A DNA stretch of 64,000 nucleotides from Bacteroidota bacterium. GTDB taxonomy: Bacteria > Bacteroidota > Bacteroidia > UKL13-3. The stretch lies in assembly GCA_013298895.1 (NCBI GenBank), contig JAAFJM010000003.1:186001-250000 (forward strand), given 5' to 3'. Shown one piece after another: positions 15,244 to 24,142 of the stretch; positions within the stretch are counted from its first letter, which is position 1; each line of letters begins with the position of its first letter. The notes below the pieces were generated by a model. The model searched no databases and was not told the DNA's origin. It saw only the letters and a list, made by a program, of their open reading frames with translations. The translations under genes and the position numbers were made by a program.

Positions 15244-16179
15244 TTAGAAATACCTAGGTGTATGAATTTGTTTTTTATTTTTTAGCATAAAGTCATACCT
15301 TAATAATATTTCATGGCTGCCTTGATTGTATTTGGCAGTGCTCACTCCTACTGACCAGTCGAACGAATAGCCAATATGTAATTGATTGGTTAAATCAAAT
15401 CCAATTAATGCTCCAGCAGCATCGCCCGTGCGGTACATGGCACCTAATAATAATTTATCTAAAATAATAAATGAACCAGTAACATCAGCTTGAATAGGTG
15501 CACCTGCGGTAACTTTAATTAAAGTAGTAGGTTTAAACGATAGAGTATTGCTTATTTTAAGCATGGTTCCAGCTATAAAAAAGTAATGGCGTTGGTCTTT
15601 ACCTGCCAATTTTATACCATCGTTATTATTGGAATAATTTGTTTCCATTAAGTTAGGAATAGATACACCTGCATAAAAACGTTCGCGTGAATAATACACA
15701 CCAAAACCAAAATCGGGAGATACTTTATTATTGATATTATTGGCAAATGCAGGATCGTTTTGTTGATCTAAAGTTAGTTTATTTAAATTGGCTTGAAGCA
15801 TATTGGCTCCAGCACTTAAACCTAACGATAGCTTGGCATTGCGTGAAACACGCATGATATAAGCAAAATTAGCGGTAACCGATGAAAAGTTAACAGGACC
15901 AATTTTGTCGTTCATAACTGCTAGTCCTAAACCTATATGTTCATTGCTTAAAGGTGCATGTAAAGTTAAAGTTTGAGTTGATGGAGCTCCATCAAAACCT
16001 ACCCACTGAGAACGATGCAAAGCTGAAACTGTTAAGGCATCGCGGCTACCGGCATAAGCCGGATTAACCACCATGGTATTGTACATATAATGCGTGTACA
16101 TAGGCGCTTGTTGTGCTTTTATGTGCAATGTTGCTATTGTAAAAACAATTACAACTGCTATTTTATTACTAATTTTCAT
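15244..16179 (-). CDS. PorP/SprF family type IX secretion outer-membrane protein
   Basis: A 311-residue barrel protein with a signal peptide and the diagnostic opening YTHYMYNTMVVNPAYAGSRD followed by SALHRSQWVGFDGAP and TLTLHAPL. The body is beta-rich (HIGLGLAVMNDKIGPV, DFGFGVYYSRERFYAGVS), typical of the PorP/SprF family at 290-330 residues. Members attach or anchor type B-sorted cargo at the cell surface, and the gene is commonly next to its cargo, as here, where the giant adhesin is immediately upstream on the same strand. The expected location is the outer membrane. Confidence 0.93.
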   Translation of the reverse strand: MKISNKIAVVIVFTIATLHIKAQQAPMYTHYMYNTMVVNPAYAGSRDALTVSALHRSQWVGFDGAPSTQTLTLHAPLSNEHIGLGLAVMNDKIGPVNFSSVTANFAYIMRVSRNAKLSLGLSAGANMLQANLNKLTLDQQNDPAFANNINNKVSPDFGFGVYYSRERFYAGVSIPNLMETNYSNNNDGIKLAGKDQRHYFFIAGTMLKISNTLSFKPTTLIKVTAGAPIQADVTGSFIILDKLLLGAMYRTGDAAGALIGFDLTNQLHIGYSFDWSVGVSTAKYNQGSHEILLRYDFMLKNKKQIHTPRYF

Positions 16180-16212
16180 AATGTAATGAATTGATTAAAT
16201 GAATGAATTTGA

Positions 16213-19200
16213 TTATTTATTTAAATAGATGGTTCCTTTTAAAATAGGCGAGCCATTACCTAAATCAATGATGTAGAAATAAGTTCCAATCGGTAAATCA
16301 TCACCACCAACAGTTACACCTGAGTTTGATTTGCCATTCCAATTGTTTAAATATGGACTTGCCTCAAATACCAAGCTACCCCAGCGGTTATAAATATTTA
16401 CCGAAAGTGTTGGATAATTTTCAATTCCTTGGATTACAAATAAATCATTGATTCCATCACTATTTGGTGAAAAGCCTTCAGGTATTGATAATGTAATATC
16501 TACACAAGTTTTTACAATTACATTTAAATTAACCAAAATAGAATTACAACCATTTTGAGTTACAACCAAAGTATAGTTACCTGAGTCGGCTAAAAGTGCA
16601 CTAGTAATATTTGGATTTTGCGCTGAAGAAGTAAATCCATTAGGACCACTCCATGAATAAGTTCCACCTGCTACTGTTTGTGCAACTAAATTGATTGGCT
16701 TACCCTCACATATTGGCGAATTACTGCTAGCAATTGCCAAAGGAATTGGATTTACTTTTAACGAAACTCTTACAGAAGTATCAGTTACACCACAACTATT
16801 AGTTACAACTAAATAATAATTTAAAGAGGTATCAGACAAAGCCACCTGATTAATTGTTAATATATTTGCATTAGCACCAGAAATGTTTACACCATTCACT
16901 AAATCAACACCATCTTTACGCCATTGGTAATTTAGTCCATTACCACTAACACTGGCTGCATAACTAACAGAACTTCCTGCACATGCTATTTGATTAATTG
17001 GTTCTGTTGTAATTATTGGAGCTGTTATGATATTCAATGAAACATTTACTGAAGTATCTCTTAAGGAACAAACGCTAGATATAATTACATTATAATTGGT
17101 AGCAGTATCTAAAATAGTCGTGACGTTAAATCTTAAGGTATCTGTTGTTACACCTGATATGTTTAAACCATTTATTAAGTTTACATTTCCTCTGCGCCAT
17201 TGGTAAGTTAATCCTGAGCCGGTAGCTCTAGTTACAAATCTTGCAGAGCTTCCTAAACAAACTGTTTGGTTGCTTGGGTTGATATTGATTACCAAAGGTA
17301 AATTGATATTCAACGAAACATTTGCAGAAGTGTCTTTTGCAGAACAAATGCTTGAAATGATTACATTATAATTTGTAGCAGTATCTAAAATGGTAGTGCT
17401 ATTAAATCTTAAAGTATCAGTGGTTACACCTGATATATTTAAACCATTCACTAAATTGATATTTCCTCTACGCCATTGGTAAGTTAATCCTGAACCAGTA
17501 GCTCTAGTTACAAATCTTGCCGAACTTCCTAAACAAGCTGTTTGGTTGCTTGTGTTGATGCTTATTGCCAAAGGCAAATTGATATTCAACGAGACATTTG
17601 ATGATGTATCTTTTACAGAACAAACGCTCGATATGATTACATTGTAATTGGTAGCGGTATCTAAAATAGTCGTGGCGTTAAATCTTAGGGTATCGGTTGT
17701 TACACCTGATATATTTAAACCATTTACTAAATTTACATTTCCTCTGCGCCATTGATAAGTTAATCCTGAGCCGGTAGCTTTTGTAATAAATCTTGCCGAG
17801 CTTCCTAAACAAGCTGCTTGGTTGCTTGGGTTGATGCTTATTGCCAAAGGCAAATTGATATTCAAAGAAACATTAGCAGATGTATCTCTTAAAGAACAAG
17901 TACTCGATATAATTACATTGTAATTAGTAGCAGTATCTAAAATGGTAGTATTGTTAAATCGCAAAGTATCAGTGGTTACACCTGATATATTTAAACCATT
18001 CACTAAATTGATATTTCCTCTACGCCATTGGTAAGTTAATCCTGAACTAGTAGCTCTAGTTACAAATCTTGCAGAGCTTCCTAAACAAACTGTTTGGCTA
18101 CTTGGATTGATACTGATTGCCAAAGGTAAATTGATATTCAACGAGACATTTGATGAAGTATCATTTAAAGAACAAGTACTCGATATAATTACATTGTAAT
18201 TGGTAGCAGTATCTAAAATGGTAGTTGCATTAAATCTTAAGGTATCTTTTGTTACACCTGATATATTCAAGCCATTCACTAAATTTACATTTCCTCTGCG
18301 CCATTGGTAAGTTAATCCTGAACCAGTTGCTCTAGTTACAAATCTTGCCGAGCTTCCAAAACAAACTGTTTGGCTACTTGGGTTGATGGTTATGATTCTA
18401 TTGTTTATATACAATGAAACATTATTCGATGTATCTTTTGGTGCACAAATACCTGTAATGATAACATTGTAATTAGCGGCAGTATCATTTATGGTAATAC
18501 CATTAATTTTTAAAGTATCGCTTGTAGCTCCTTGTATGTTTCCTCCATTTATTAAATTAATAGAACCTTTACGCCATTGATAAGTTATTCCACTTCCTGA
18601 GGTAGTTACTGAAAAAGTAATATTACTGCCTAAGCAAGCAGTTTTATTAACAGGTTCAGAAGTAATAATTGGCGAATTGATTTTTAAAGCAACTCCTAAA
18701 GTAGTGTCGTTTGGATTTACATTACCCATAATTACTACATTATAGTTATCAGAAGTATCGGCATAGGTTGCAGGAAAAATGGTTAAAGTATCATTGGTTA
18801 CACCTGAAATGGTTAAACTATTAATCAAATTAACATTGCCTTTACGCCATTGATAGGTTAAATTAGTACCTGAAGCACTTACTATAAATCTGGCAGTATC
18901 TCCCAAGCAAACTAACTTAGCCGTTGGAGGAATAATTACAAAAGGTGCATTGGGAGCATTGGCTGTCATTGCATTTACATTTACAGCTCCAACTGTTGTT
19001 AATGCCCTTCCATCTAATAATGATCCAATAGCAAAATTAATAGCACCATTATTAGCAATGATAGTACCTCTAAAAATAGAATAATCATTAATACTAACAG
19101 CACCATTTACTAACCAATAAACATTGCGTGATTGAGTCCCATTTTTTAACACCACATTAGAATATGTACTTGTAGAAAGTGCTCCAAATATTTTTATTAC

Positions 19201-20268
19201 AAATACAGCATTAGGATTCCCTTCTCCGTTTAGGAATAATGTATCAGTGAGCGCAGTTGCAGCATTTAATAAATAGGTATGAGGTGTAAGTACTAAATTT
19301 TTGCCAAATTGAGCTGGAAAAAGTAATTCAATATCAGCAGGTAAGGCGTTCAAATAAGTATATACTGTGTTTAAATCAGAAGAACATTGTGTAGTTGAAA
19401 GATCTGGAATTGGATGAATTACACCATTTACAAATAAAGGATTAAAACCCGTTGTTAAACCACTATTGGTTCCAACATCTCCAATAATATGTGTTACACC
19501 AGTATTAGTAACAGGTCCAATTGAAGAGAATAATGCATAATTAGCAGTTGTTCCTAATGGTGGAGCCATTGGCCCTGTTAATAATGGACTTCCACAACCA
19601 ATTGGAGTGTAAGCCATAACACCAGTAACAGAAATTGCGCCAGCAGTAGTAAAAGCTCTACCTTCTAAGGTATCGCCTGCACTCATATTAATAGCAGCAT
19701 TATTGGTTATAATAGTACCACGCATGGTAACACCTGTTGCCATATTGGTTAAACCTTCAATTTTCCAAAAAACATTACAAGCCAAAGCACCATTAATTAA
19801 TTTTACTTTAGCATTTGCAGCTGCCGAAAAAGCCCCTTGTAGTTTAAATATAAATACTGCATTGGGGTTTCCTTGTGCATTTAAAGTTAATACATTAGTT
19901 AATGTAGATGCACCTGATACTGAGTAAACACCAGGTAATAATGTATCTCCACCAAGAGACGGTGAAGGAAAAAAGGTAGCAGTTGTTCCTGCTAATTGAT
20001 TATAAGCAGATAACACATCGGTAGAACAAGCGGCAGTAGCCAAATTTTGTGATTGCATGATGCCATTTACATTTCCGAAATTTGTGCTTGCACCTACATT
20101 AGAACCTACATTTCCTGTTACTTGCGAAATGCCATTATTAGTAATTGCACCTACTGAAGTAAATAATACAAAACCTGCGGATGTACCTAAAGTTGGTGCC
20201 TGACCATAATTTATTTTGGGTAAAAATAATAGGGCAATAGCTATTAAATAGAGTAGTTTATTTTTCAT
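16213..20268 (-). CDS. Giant adhesin with two ice-binding (DUF3494) domains, Ig-like repeats and T9SS type B sorting domain
   Basis: A 1351-residue secreted protein. I chose the ATG at 20268, which begins the signal peptide (LLYLIAIALLFLPKINYGQ), over an upstream in-frame ATG at 20325. Two DUF3494 ice-binding-type domains follow at about 25-235 and 237-445, marked by AGFVLFTSVGAITNNG, GNVGSNVG, GVYSVSGA, NPNAVFIFKL and RGTIITNNAAI, and by matching words in the second copy. Eight Ig-like units of about 92 residues (core TYQWRRGN, NISGV, DTATNYNVII) and one shorter PKD/Ig-like unit lead to the gliding-type C-terminal domain (GFSPNSDGINDLFVI, YNRWGSLVF, LPIGTYFYII, LKGTIYLNK). It heads an operon with PorP/SprF and an OmpA protein. 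It probably binds ice or another surface. Confidence 0.9.
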   Translation of the reverse strand: MKNKLLYLIAIALLFLPKINYGQAPTLGTSAGFVLFTSVGAITNNGISQVTGNVGSNVGASTNFGNVNGIMQSQNLATAACSTDVLSAYNQLAGTTATFFPSPSLGGDTLLPGVYSVSGASTLTNVLTLNAQGNPNAVFIFKLQGAFSAAANAKVKLINGALACNVFWKIEGLTNMATGVTMRGTIITNNAAINMSAGDTLEGRAFTTAGAISVTGVMAYTPIGCGSPLLTGPMAPPLGTTANYALFSSIGPVTNTGVTHIIGDVGTNSGLTTGFNPLFVNGVIHPIPDLSTTQCSSDLNTVYTYLNALPADIELLFPAQFGKNLVLTPHTYLLNAATALTDTLFLNGEGNPNAVFVIKIFGALSTSTYSNVVLKNGTQSRNVYWLVNGAVSINDYSIFRGTIIANNGAINFAIGSLLDGRALTTVGAVNVNAMTANAPNAPFVIIPPTAKLVCLGDTARFIVSASGTNLTYQWRKGNVNLINSLTISGVTNDTLTIFPATYADTSDNYNVVIMGNVNPNDTTLGVALKINSPIITSEPVNKTACLGSNITFSVTTSGSGITYQWRKGSINLINGGNIQGATSDTLKINGITINDTAANYNVIITGICAPKDTSNNVSLYINNRIITINPSSQTVCFGSSARFVTRATGSGLTYQWRRGNVNLVNGLNISGVTKDTLRFNATTILDTATNYNVIISSTCSLNDTSSNVSLNINLPLAISINPSSQTVCLGSSARFVTRATSSGLTYQWRRGNINLVNGLNISGVTTDTLRFNNTTILDTATNYNVIISSTCSLRDTSANVSLNINLPLAISINPSNQAACLGSSARFITKATGSGLTYQWRRGNVNLVNGLNISGVTTDTLRFNATTILDTATNYNVIISSVCSVKDTSSNVSLNINLPLAISINTSNQTACLGSSARFVTRATGSGLTYQWRRGNINLVNGLNISGVTTDTLRFNSTTILDTATNYNVIISSICSAKDTSANVSLNINLPLVININPSNQTVCLGSSARFVTRATGSGLTYQWRRGNVNLINGLNISGVTTDTLRFNVTTILDTATNYNVIISSVCSLRDTSVNVSLNIITAPIITTEPINQIACAGSSVSYAASVSGNGLNYQWRKDGVDLVNGVNISGANANILTINQVALSDTSLNYYLVVTNSCGVTDTSVRVSLKVNPIPLAIASSNSPICEGKPINLVAQTVAGGTYSWSGPNGFTSSAQNPNITSALLADSGNYTLVVTQNGCNSILVNLNVIVKTCVDITLSIPEGFSPNSDGINDLFVIQGIENYPTLSVNIYNRWGSLVFEASPYLNNWNGKSNSGVTVGGDDLPIGTYFYIIDLGNGSPILKGTIYLNK
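17030..18409 (-). repeat. Five near-identical 276-base tandem repeats inside the adhesin gene
   Basis: The word CGCCATTGGTAAGTTAATCC (with one or two changes in some copies) recurs near 17197, 17473, 17749, 18025 and 18301, a period of exactly 276 bases. Each unit codes one Ig-like domain. Units outside this block are much more diverged, so these five look recently amplified or homogenised. Confidence 0.9.
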
Positions 20269-20593
20269 TATGAAGTTATTATTTGTGAAAGAATTTTCAC
20301 ACTGTAAAGGTGCTTGAATTAGCATCCTAAAGACTTACATCAATAACTTGTATGTTTATATAAATCACACTTTGATCCTATAAAAGAAAATTTAGTTGTA
20401 CTATTTCTTTATTAAACAAATTAATACACTACAATTGAATACATATAAGATACAATATTTGGTATTTTATCTAATAAAATAAACTTATAAAAAGAAAATT
20501 ATTTATAAGTAAAAATTACTTTTATTAAAAGTTACAAATGTTGAGTACAATTATTATACGGAAATTAAATCAATAAAAGAAGTTTGGAATAAA

Positions 20594-21124
20594 TTATTTT
20601 TTCAATTTAATGAACTTATTTAGTTCATTTTCGACAGCTTCATTAAATATATTTTTGGCAATAATTTTCCCATCGGGATTCAACAAAAAATTAGCTGGAA
20701 TGTTTTCTAATTTAAAACTATCTATTAAAGGGCTATCCCAACCTTTAAAATCGCATATTAAATAATTCCAAGGAACATTTTCGCGGGCTATGGCTATTTT
20801 ATAAGTTTCTGGTTTTTGGTCAATGCTAATTTCAACCACATTGAATTTTTTACCATTCACAAATTTGTAATCCCTAAATTGGTTATAAGTTTTTACCAAT
20901 TTTACATGGCTTTTAAGGGAAGGTATATCCCAACTAGCCCAAAACTGCACCAAAGTATAACTGCCTTTTAAACTGCTTAATTTAAAATCTCTGTTATTGT
21001 ATAACTTGGCCGAAAAATCAGGAGCTTGGCTTCCAATTTTAAGTTCTTTATTATCAACTAAAAAACTGCAAAATAGCAAAACCAAGCTCAGTATAAAGCC
21101 ATATTTTATGCCATGATTAATCAA
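20594..21124 (-). CDS. Thioredoxin-fold (TlpA/AhpC-like) protein lacking the catalytic cysteines
   Basis: About 176 residues. One N-terminal helix (YGFILSLVLLFCSFLV) acts as anchor or signal. A TlpA-like fold follows: KIGSQAPDFSAKLYNNRDFKLSSLKG, LVQFWASWDIPSL, a middle FNVVEISIDQKP and the cis-Pro region LENIPANFLLNPDGKIIAKN. The usual WCxxC is WDIPS here, so both redox cysteines are gone and thiol oxidoreductase activity is not expected. I favour a TTG at 21124, whose bases overlap the murA stop. An in-frame ATG at 21151 would overlap murA by 35 bases. Coupling to murA suggests an envelope role, possibly binding or scaffolding. That is inference. Confidence 0.75.
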   Translation of the reverse strand: MINHGIKYGFILSLVLLFCSFLVDNKELKIGSQAPDFSAKLYNNRDFKLSSLKGSYTLVQFWASWDIPSLKSHVKLVKTYNQFRDYKFVNGKKFNVVEISIDQKPETYKIAIARENVPWNYLICDFKGWDSPLIDSFKLENIPANFLLNPDGKIIAKNIFNEAVENELNKFIKLKK

Positions 21125-22424
21125 TGCGGGTAATATCTGCGCCAATGGCATTTAAACGAGTATCAATGAATTGATAACCTCTATCAATTTGAACAATATT
21201 ATTTATAGTTGAGGTTCCTTCGGCTGCTAAAGCTGCAATTAACATGGCTACACCTGCTCTAATATCAGGACTACTCATGGTAATACCACGTAATTTTTGT
21301 TCGCGGTTACTTCCAATTACCACAGCTCTGTGTGGGTCGCAAAGAATTATTTTGGCGCCCATATCTATCAAATTATCAACGAAAAACAATCGACTTTCAA
21401 ACATCCATTGATGAATTAATACTGAACCTTTAGCTTGTGTAGCAGTAACCAAAGCAATTGAAATTAAGTCAGGAGTAAAGGCAGGCCAAATACCATCTCT
21501 AATGGTTAACATAGAACCATTGATTAAACTTTCAATTTTGTACGAATCTTGTTTAGGAATAAAAATATCATCGCCTCGAAACTCCATTTGAATTCCCATT
21601 CTACCAAATATTTTTGGAATATTTCCTAATGAAGGAATAGAACAGTTTTTAATTGTAATTTCTGAATTAGTAGTAGCAGCTAAACCAATAAAGCTTCCTA
21701 TTTCAATCATATCGGGCAACATGCGGTGCGTGCCTCCTCCTAGGCTATCTACCCCTTCAATGGTTAATAAATTAGAACCCACACCTGTAATTTTTGCTCC
21801 CATGCTGTTTAGCATTTTGCATAATTGTTGCAAATAAGGTTCGCAAGCGGCATTATAAATTACTGTTTTACCTTTAGCTAAAACTGCGGCCATTAAAATA
21901 TTGGCAGTACCTGTAACCGATGCTTCATCAAGCACCATGTAATCACCTTTTAAGTCTTTGGCATCAATGCTATAAAACTTTTCATCGTGGTTATAATCAA
22001 AACGAGCACCCAAAGCCTCAAAACCTCTAAAGTGGGTATCTAAATGACGTCTACCTATTTTATCTCCACCCGGTTCTGGAATAAATGCTTTTCCAAAACG
22101 GCCTAATAGTGGCCCTATTATCATAACTGAACCGCGTAAACTAGCACCTTTCTTTTTAAACTCATCGCTTAATAAATATTCTAGGTTAACGTTATTAGCG
22201 GTAAATGCGTAAGTATCGGTATTGATTTGTTCAACTACTACACCCATATCGGCTAATAGTTCAATTAATTTCATTACATCTCTAATATTTGGAATATTTT
22301 CAATGATTACTTTTTCTGATGTAATGAGCACTGCACTAATAATTTGCAATGCTTCGTTTTTGGCTCCTTGTGGAATTAATTCGCCTTTTAGTTGCTTACC
22401 GCCTTTTACTTTAAATGATGCCAT
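21117..22424 (-). CDS. murA: UDP-N-acetylglucosamine 1-carboxyvinyltransferase, Asp-type active site
   Basis: A 435-residue EPSP-synthase-fold enzyme that transfers enolpyruvate from PEP to UDP-GlcNAc, the first committed peptidoglycan step in the cytoplasm. It has GGKQLKGELIPQGAKNEAL (the Lys-Asn substrate contact) at 8-26, the mobile active-site loop FIPEPGGDKIGRRHLDTHF at about 114-132, and DMIEIGSFIGLAA and GIWPAFTPDLIS later. In the loop Asp121 replaces the usual catalytic Cys (Cys115 in E. coli). The ATG at 22424 gives the normal N-terminus. A TTG-type extension to 22490 is not needed. The downstream thioredoxin-like gene overlaps its stop. Asp-type MurA enzymes are known to be active and fosfomycin-insensitive. 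Confidence 0.95.
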   Translation of the reverse strand: MASFKVKGGKQLKGELIPQGAKNEALQIISAVLITSEKVIIENIPNIRDVMKLIELLADMGVVVEQINTDTYAFTANNVNLEYLLSDEFKKKGASLRGSVMIIGPLLGRFGKAFIPEPGGDKIGRRHLDTHFRGFEALGARFDYNHDEKFYSIDAKDLKGDYMVLDEASVTGTANILMAAVLAKGKTVIYNAACEPYLQQLCKMLNSMGAKITGVGSNLLTIEGVDSLGGGTHRMLPDMIEIGSFIGLAATTNSEITIKNCSIPSLGNIPKIFGRMGIQMEFRGDDIFIPKQDSYKIESLINGSMLTIRDGIWPAFTPDLISIALVTATQAKGSVLIHQWMFESRLFFVDNLIDMGAKIILCDPHRAVVIGSNREQKLRGITMSSPDIRAGVAMLIAALAAEGTSTINNIVQIDRGYQFIDTRLNAIGADITRID

Positions 22425-22559
22425 TTTTATTATTTTGATACGAAAATAGATTTTAAAATGAGTTGTTGTAAAAAATGTTAGCCACAGCAAGCGTTAACTG
22501 AATAAAAAAATGTATAGTTTTATGTGGCTGATTATTTAATTGAAATATACAGCCATTTG

Positions 22560-23630
22560 CTAAAATTCAAATGCTTTGCCTACAGTTAAAACATTTAGCT
22601 TAGCCTTTAAATTGCCATTTTTATTTTCCGTTTCTAGTATTTGTTGAGGTTGGCCAATTGGTTCATCGCTTAAATCGAAAGTTCCAAAATGCATGGGAAC
22701 AAGCATTTGAGCGCCCATTTCGTTTACAGCTTTAATGGCATCTTTTGGCGAAATATGGTTAGCTCCCATAAACCATTCGGGTTTAAATGCACCCACACCA
22801 ATTATACAAACGTCAATTTTTCCAAATATTTCGCCAATTTCTTTTAAATGACTTCCATAACCCGTATCACCACTAAAGAAAATGCGTTTGCCATTTGCTT
22901 CAATTACAAACGAACCCCACAAATGTTTATTGGTATCAGTTAAACCTCGTCTGCTCCAATGACGAGCAGGCATAAAATAAATTTTTATTTTCGTATTATC
23001 TGTGTCGTACTGCTGGTACCAACCTGCTGTTTGGTATTTGGGCTTATTAAGCATTTTATTGAGCCATTCTTCCATTTTCAGCCCCGTTAAAATTGGGGCG
23101 TTTGGATTATTTTTTTGCATTAATTGAATGCTTTTCTCATCCAAATGGTCTCTATGATCGTGGCTTAGTAAAATATAATCTAGTCCTTTTATAATAGCGG
23201 GGTCAAAAGGCATAGCAACTTTACGTTTTAAAAATTTACCTGGACTACCAAATACAGGGTCAGTTATCATACTGATGCCATTTATTCTAATAAAAAAAGT
23301 AGCATGCCCAAGCCAAACTATTACATCATTTTTAGTGTGTAAAAACGAAGTGTCGTTTTGCAATAAAGCCAATTGGAAAGTATCTTTTTTCTTAAATTCT
23401 TTTTGCGGATTGGTTTCGCGTTGCCATTGCCAAAGCTCACTAAATTTGGGGTAAAACGGAAATTCATGGTTCATAAAAAGTCCTTTTTCATCTAAAGGAT
23501 TTCCTTTCCATTTTGTGGTATCAATAATGGTATTTAAATTAGTATTGGTAGTAAAACTGGTAACTTTCATGTGTTGCGCTTGCGCCATAAGCGCTAAATT
23601 AGTTAGTAAAATTAATAGGTTTTTTTTCAA
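22560..23630 (-). CDS. Metallo-beta-lactamase-fold hydrolase (NAPE-PLD/UlaG-like), secreted
   Basis: A 356-residue protein with a signal peptide (LLILLTNLALMAQAQ). Motifs in order are VIVWLGHATFFIRINGISM, TDPVFGSP, the metal motif SHDHRDHLD at about 160-168, PARHWSRRGL, GSFVIEANGKRIFFSGDTGY and VPMHFGTFDLSDEP. This is the pattern of the NAPE-PLD-like branch of the family, whose members act on phospholipid-type or unknown phosphoesters, usually from the cytoplasm. Here export to the periplasm is indicated. The start is TTG at 23630, with no nearby ATG. The substrate is unknown. Confidence 0.8.
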   Translation of the reverse strand: MKKNLLILLTNLALMAQAQHMKVTSFTTNTNLNTIIDTTKWKGNPLDEKGLFMNHEFPFYPKFSELWQWQRETNPQKEFKKKDTFQLALLQNDTSFLHTKNDVIVWLGHATFFIRINGISMITDPVFGSPGKFLKRKVAMPFDPAIIKGLDYILLSHDHRDHLDEKSIQLMQKNNPNAPILTGLKMEEWLNKMLNKPKYQTAGWYQQYDTDNTKIKIYFMPARHWSRRGLTDTNKHLWGSFVIEANGKRIFFSGDTGYGSHLKEIGEIFGKIDVCIIGVGAFKPEWFMGANHISPKDAIKAVNEMGAQMLVPMHFGTFDLSDEPIGQPQQILETENKNGNLKAKLNVLTVGKAFEF

Positions 23631-23710
23631 TTATTTAAAAAATTTGTATAACAAATATCTAAATTTAATTTTTCAAAACAATTAATAAAATATAAACTAA
23701 TGTTAGTGTA

Positions 23711-24142
23711 TTACATCCTATCCATATACCACTTAACTTCATTTTCAGTTTTTTGTTGAGCTAATATTTGAGTAATATTTTTTTCTAATCTCAGAAAAGC
23801 TGTTTCACTTTTTACTACATAATCATACGCTTTATGATGCATGCAATTAACTGCTATCTCAATTTTATCTTGACTAGAAAGCATGATGACAGTTAAGTTT
23901 TTATTGTACTGCTTTATTTTATTGAGTGTCTCAATACCATTGATAGCACCTTTCACAATTCCATCTAAATGATAATCAAGCACAATAATATCAGGATCTA
24001 AAATCAAAGCTTCAATACAAGCTTCTCCAGTATTAAAAGTAATTATTTCATAATTGCCTTTTTCTAAAAACTCTAACTCCAATGATTTTAAAAAAAGAAT
24101 ATCATCATCTACCAAAAAAAGTCTTGTTTTAGTGTTGCTCAT
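23711..24142 (-). CDS. Single-domain response regulator
   Basis: A 143-residue CheY-type receiver with no output domain. It has the acidic pocket FLVDDDILF, phosphoacceptor Asp56 in DPDIIVLDYHLDG, Ser in VIMLSSQDK and Lys in AYDYVVKSE. A short C-terminal tail follows (AQQKTENEVKWYMDRM). Its ATG lies inside the last codons of the hybrid kinase gene (14-base overlap), so translation is coupled and the kinase's phosphotransfer domain is the likely partner. Without an output domain it must act by protein binding or as a phosphate sink. Confidence 0.9.
   Translation of the reverse strand: MSNTKTRLFLVDDDILFLKSLELEFLEKGNYEIITFNTGEACIEALILDPDIIVLDYHLDGIVKGAINGIETLNKIKQYNKNLTVIMLSSQDKIEIAVNCMHHKAYDYVVKSETAFLRLEKNITQILAQQKTENEVKWYMDRM

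Noticed and set aside
17030-18409. Regular repeats considered as a CRISPR-like array
   Set aside because: The period is 276 bases, the units are coding, and each translates to an Ig-like domain, so it is a protein repeat.
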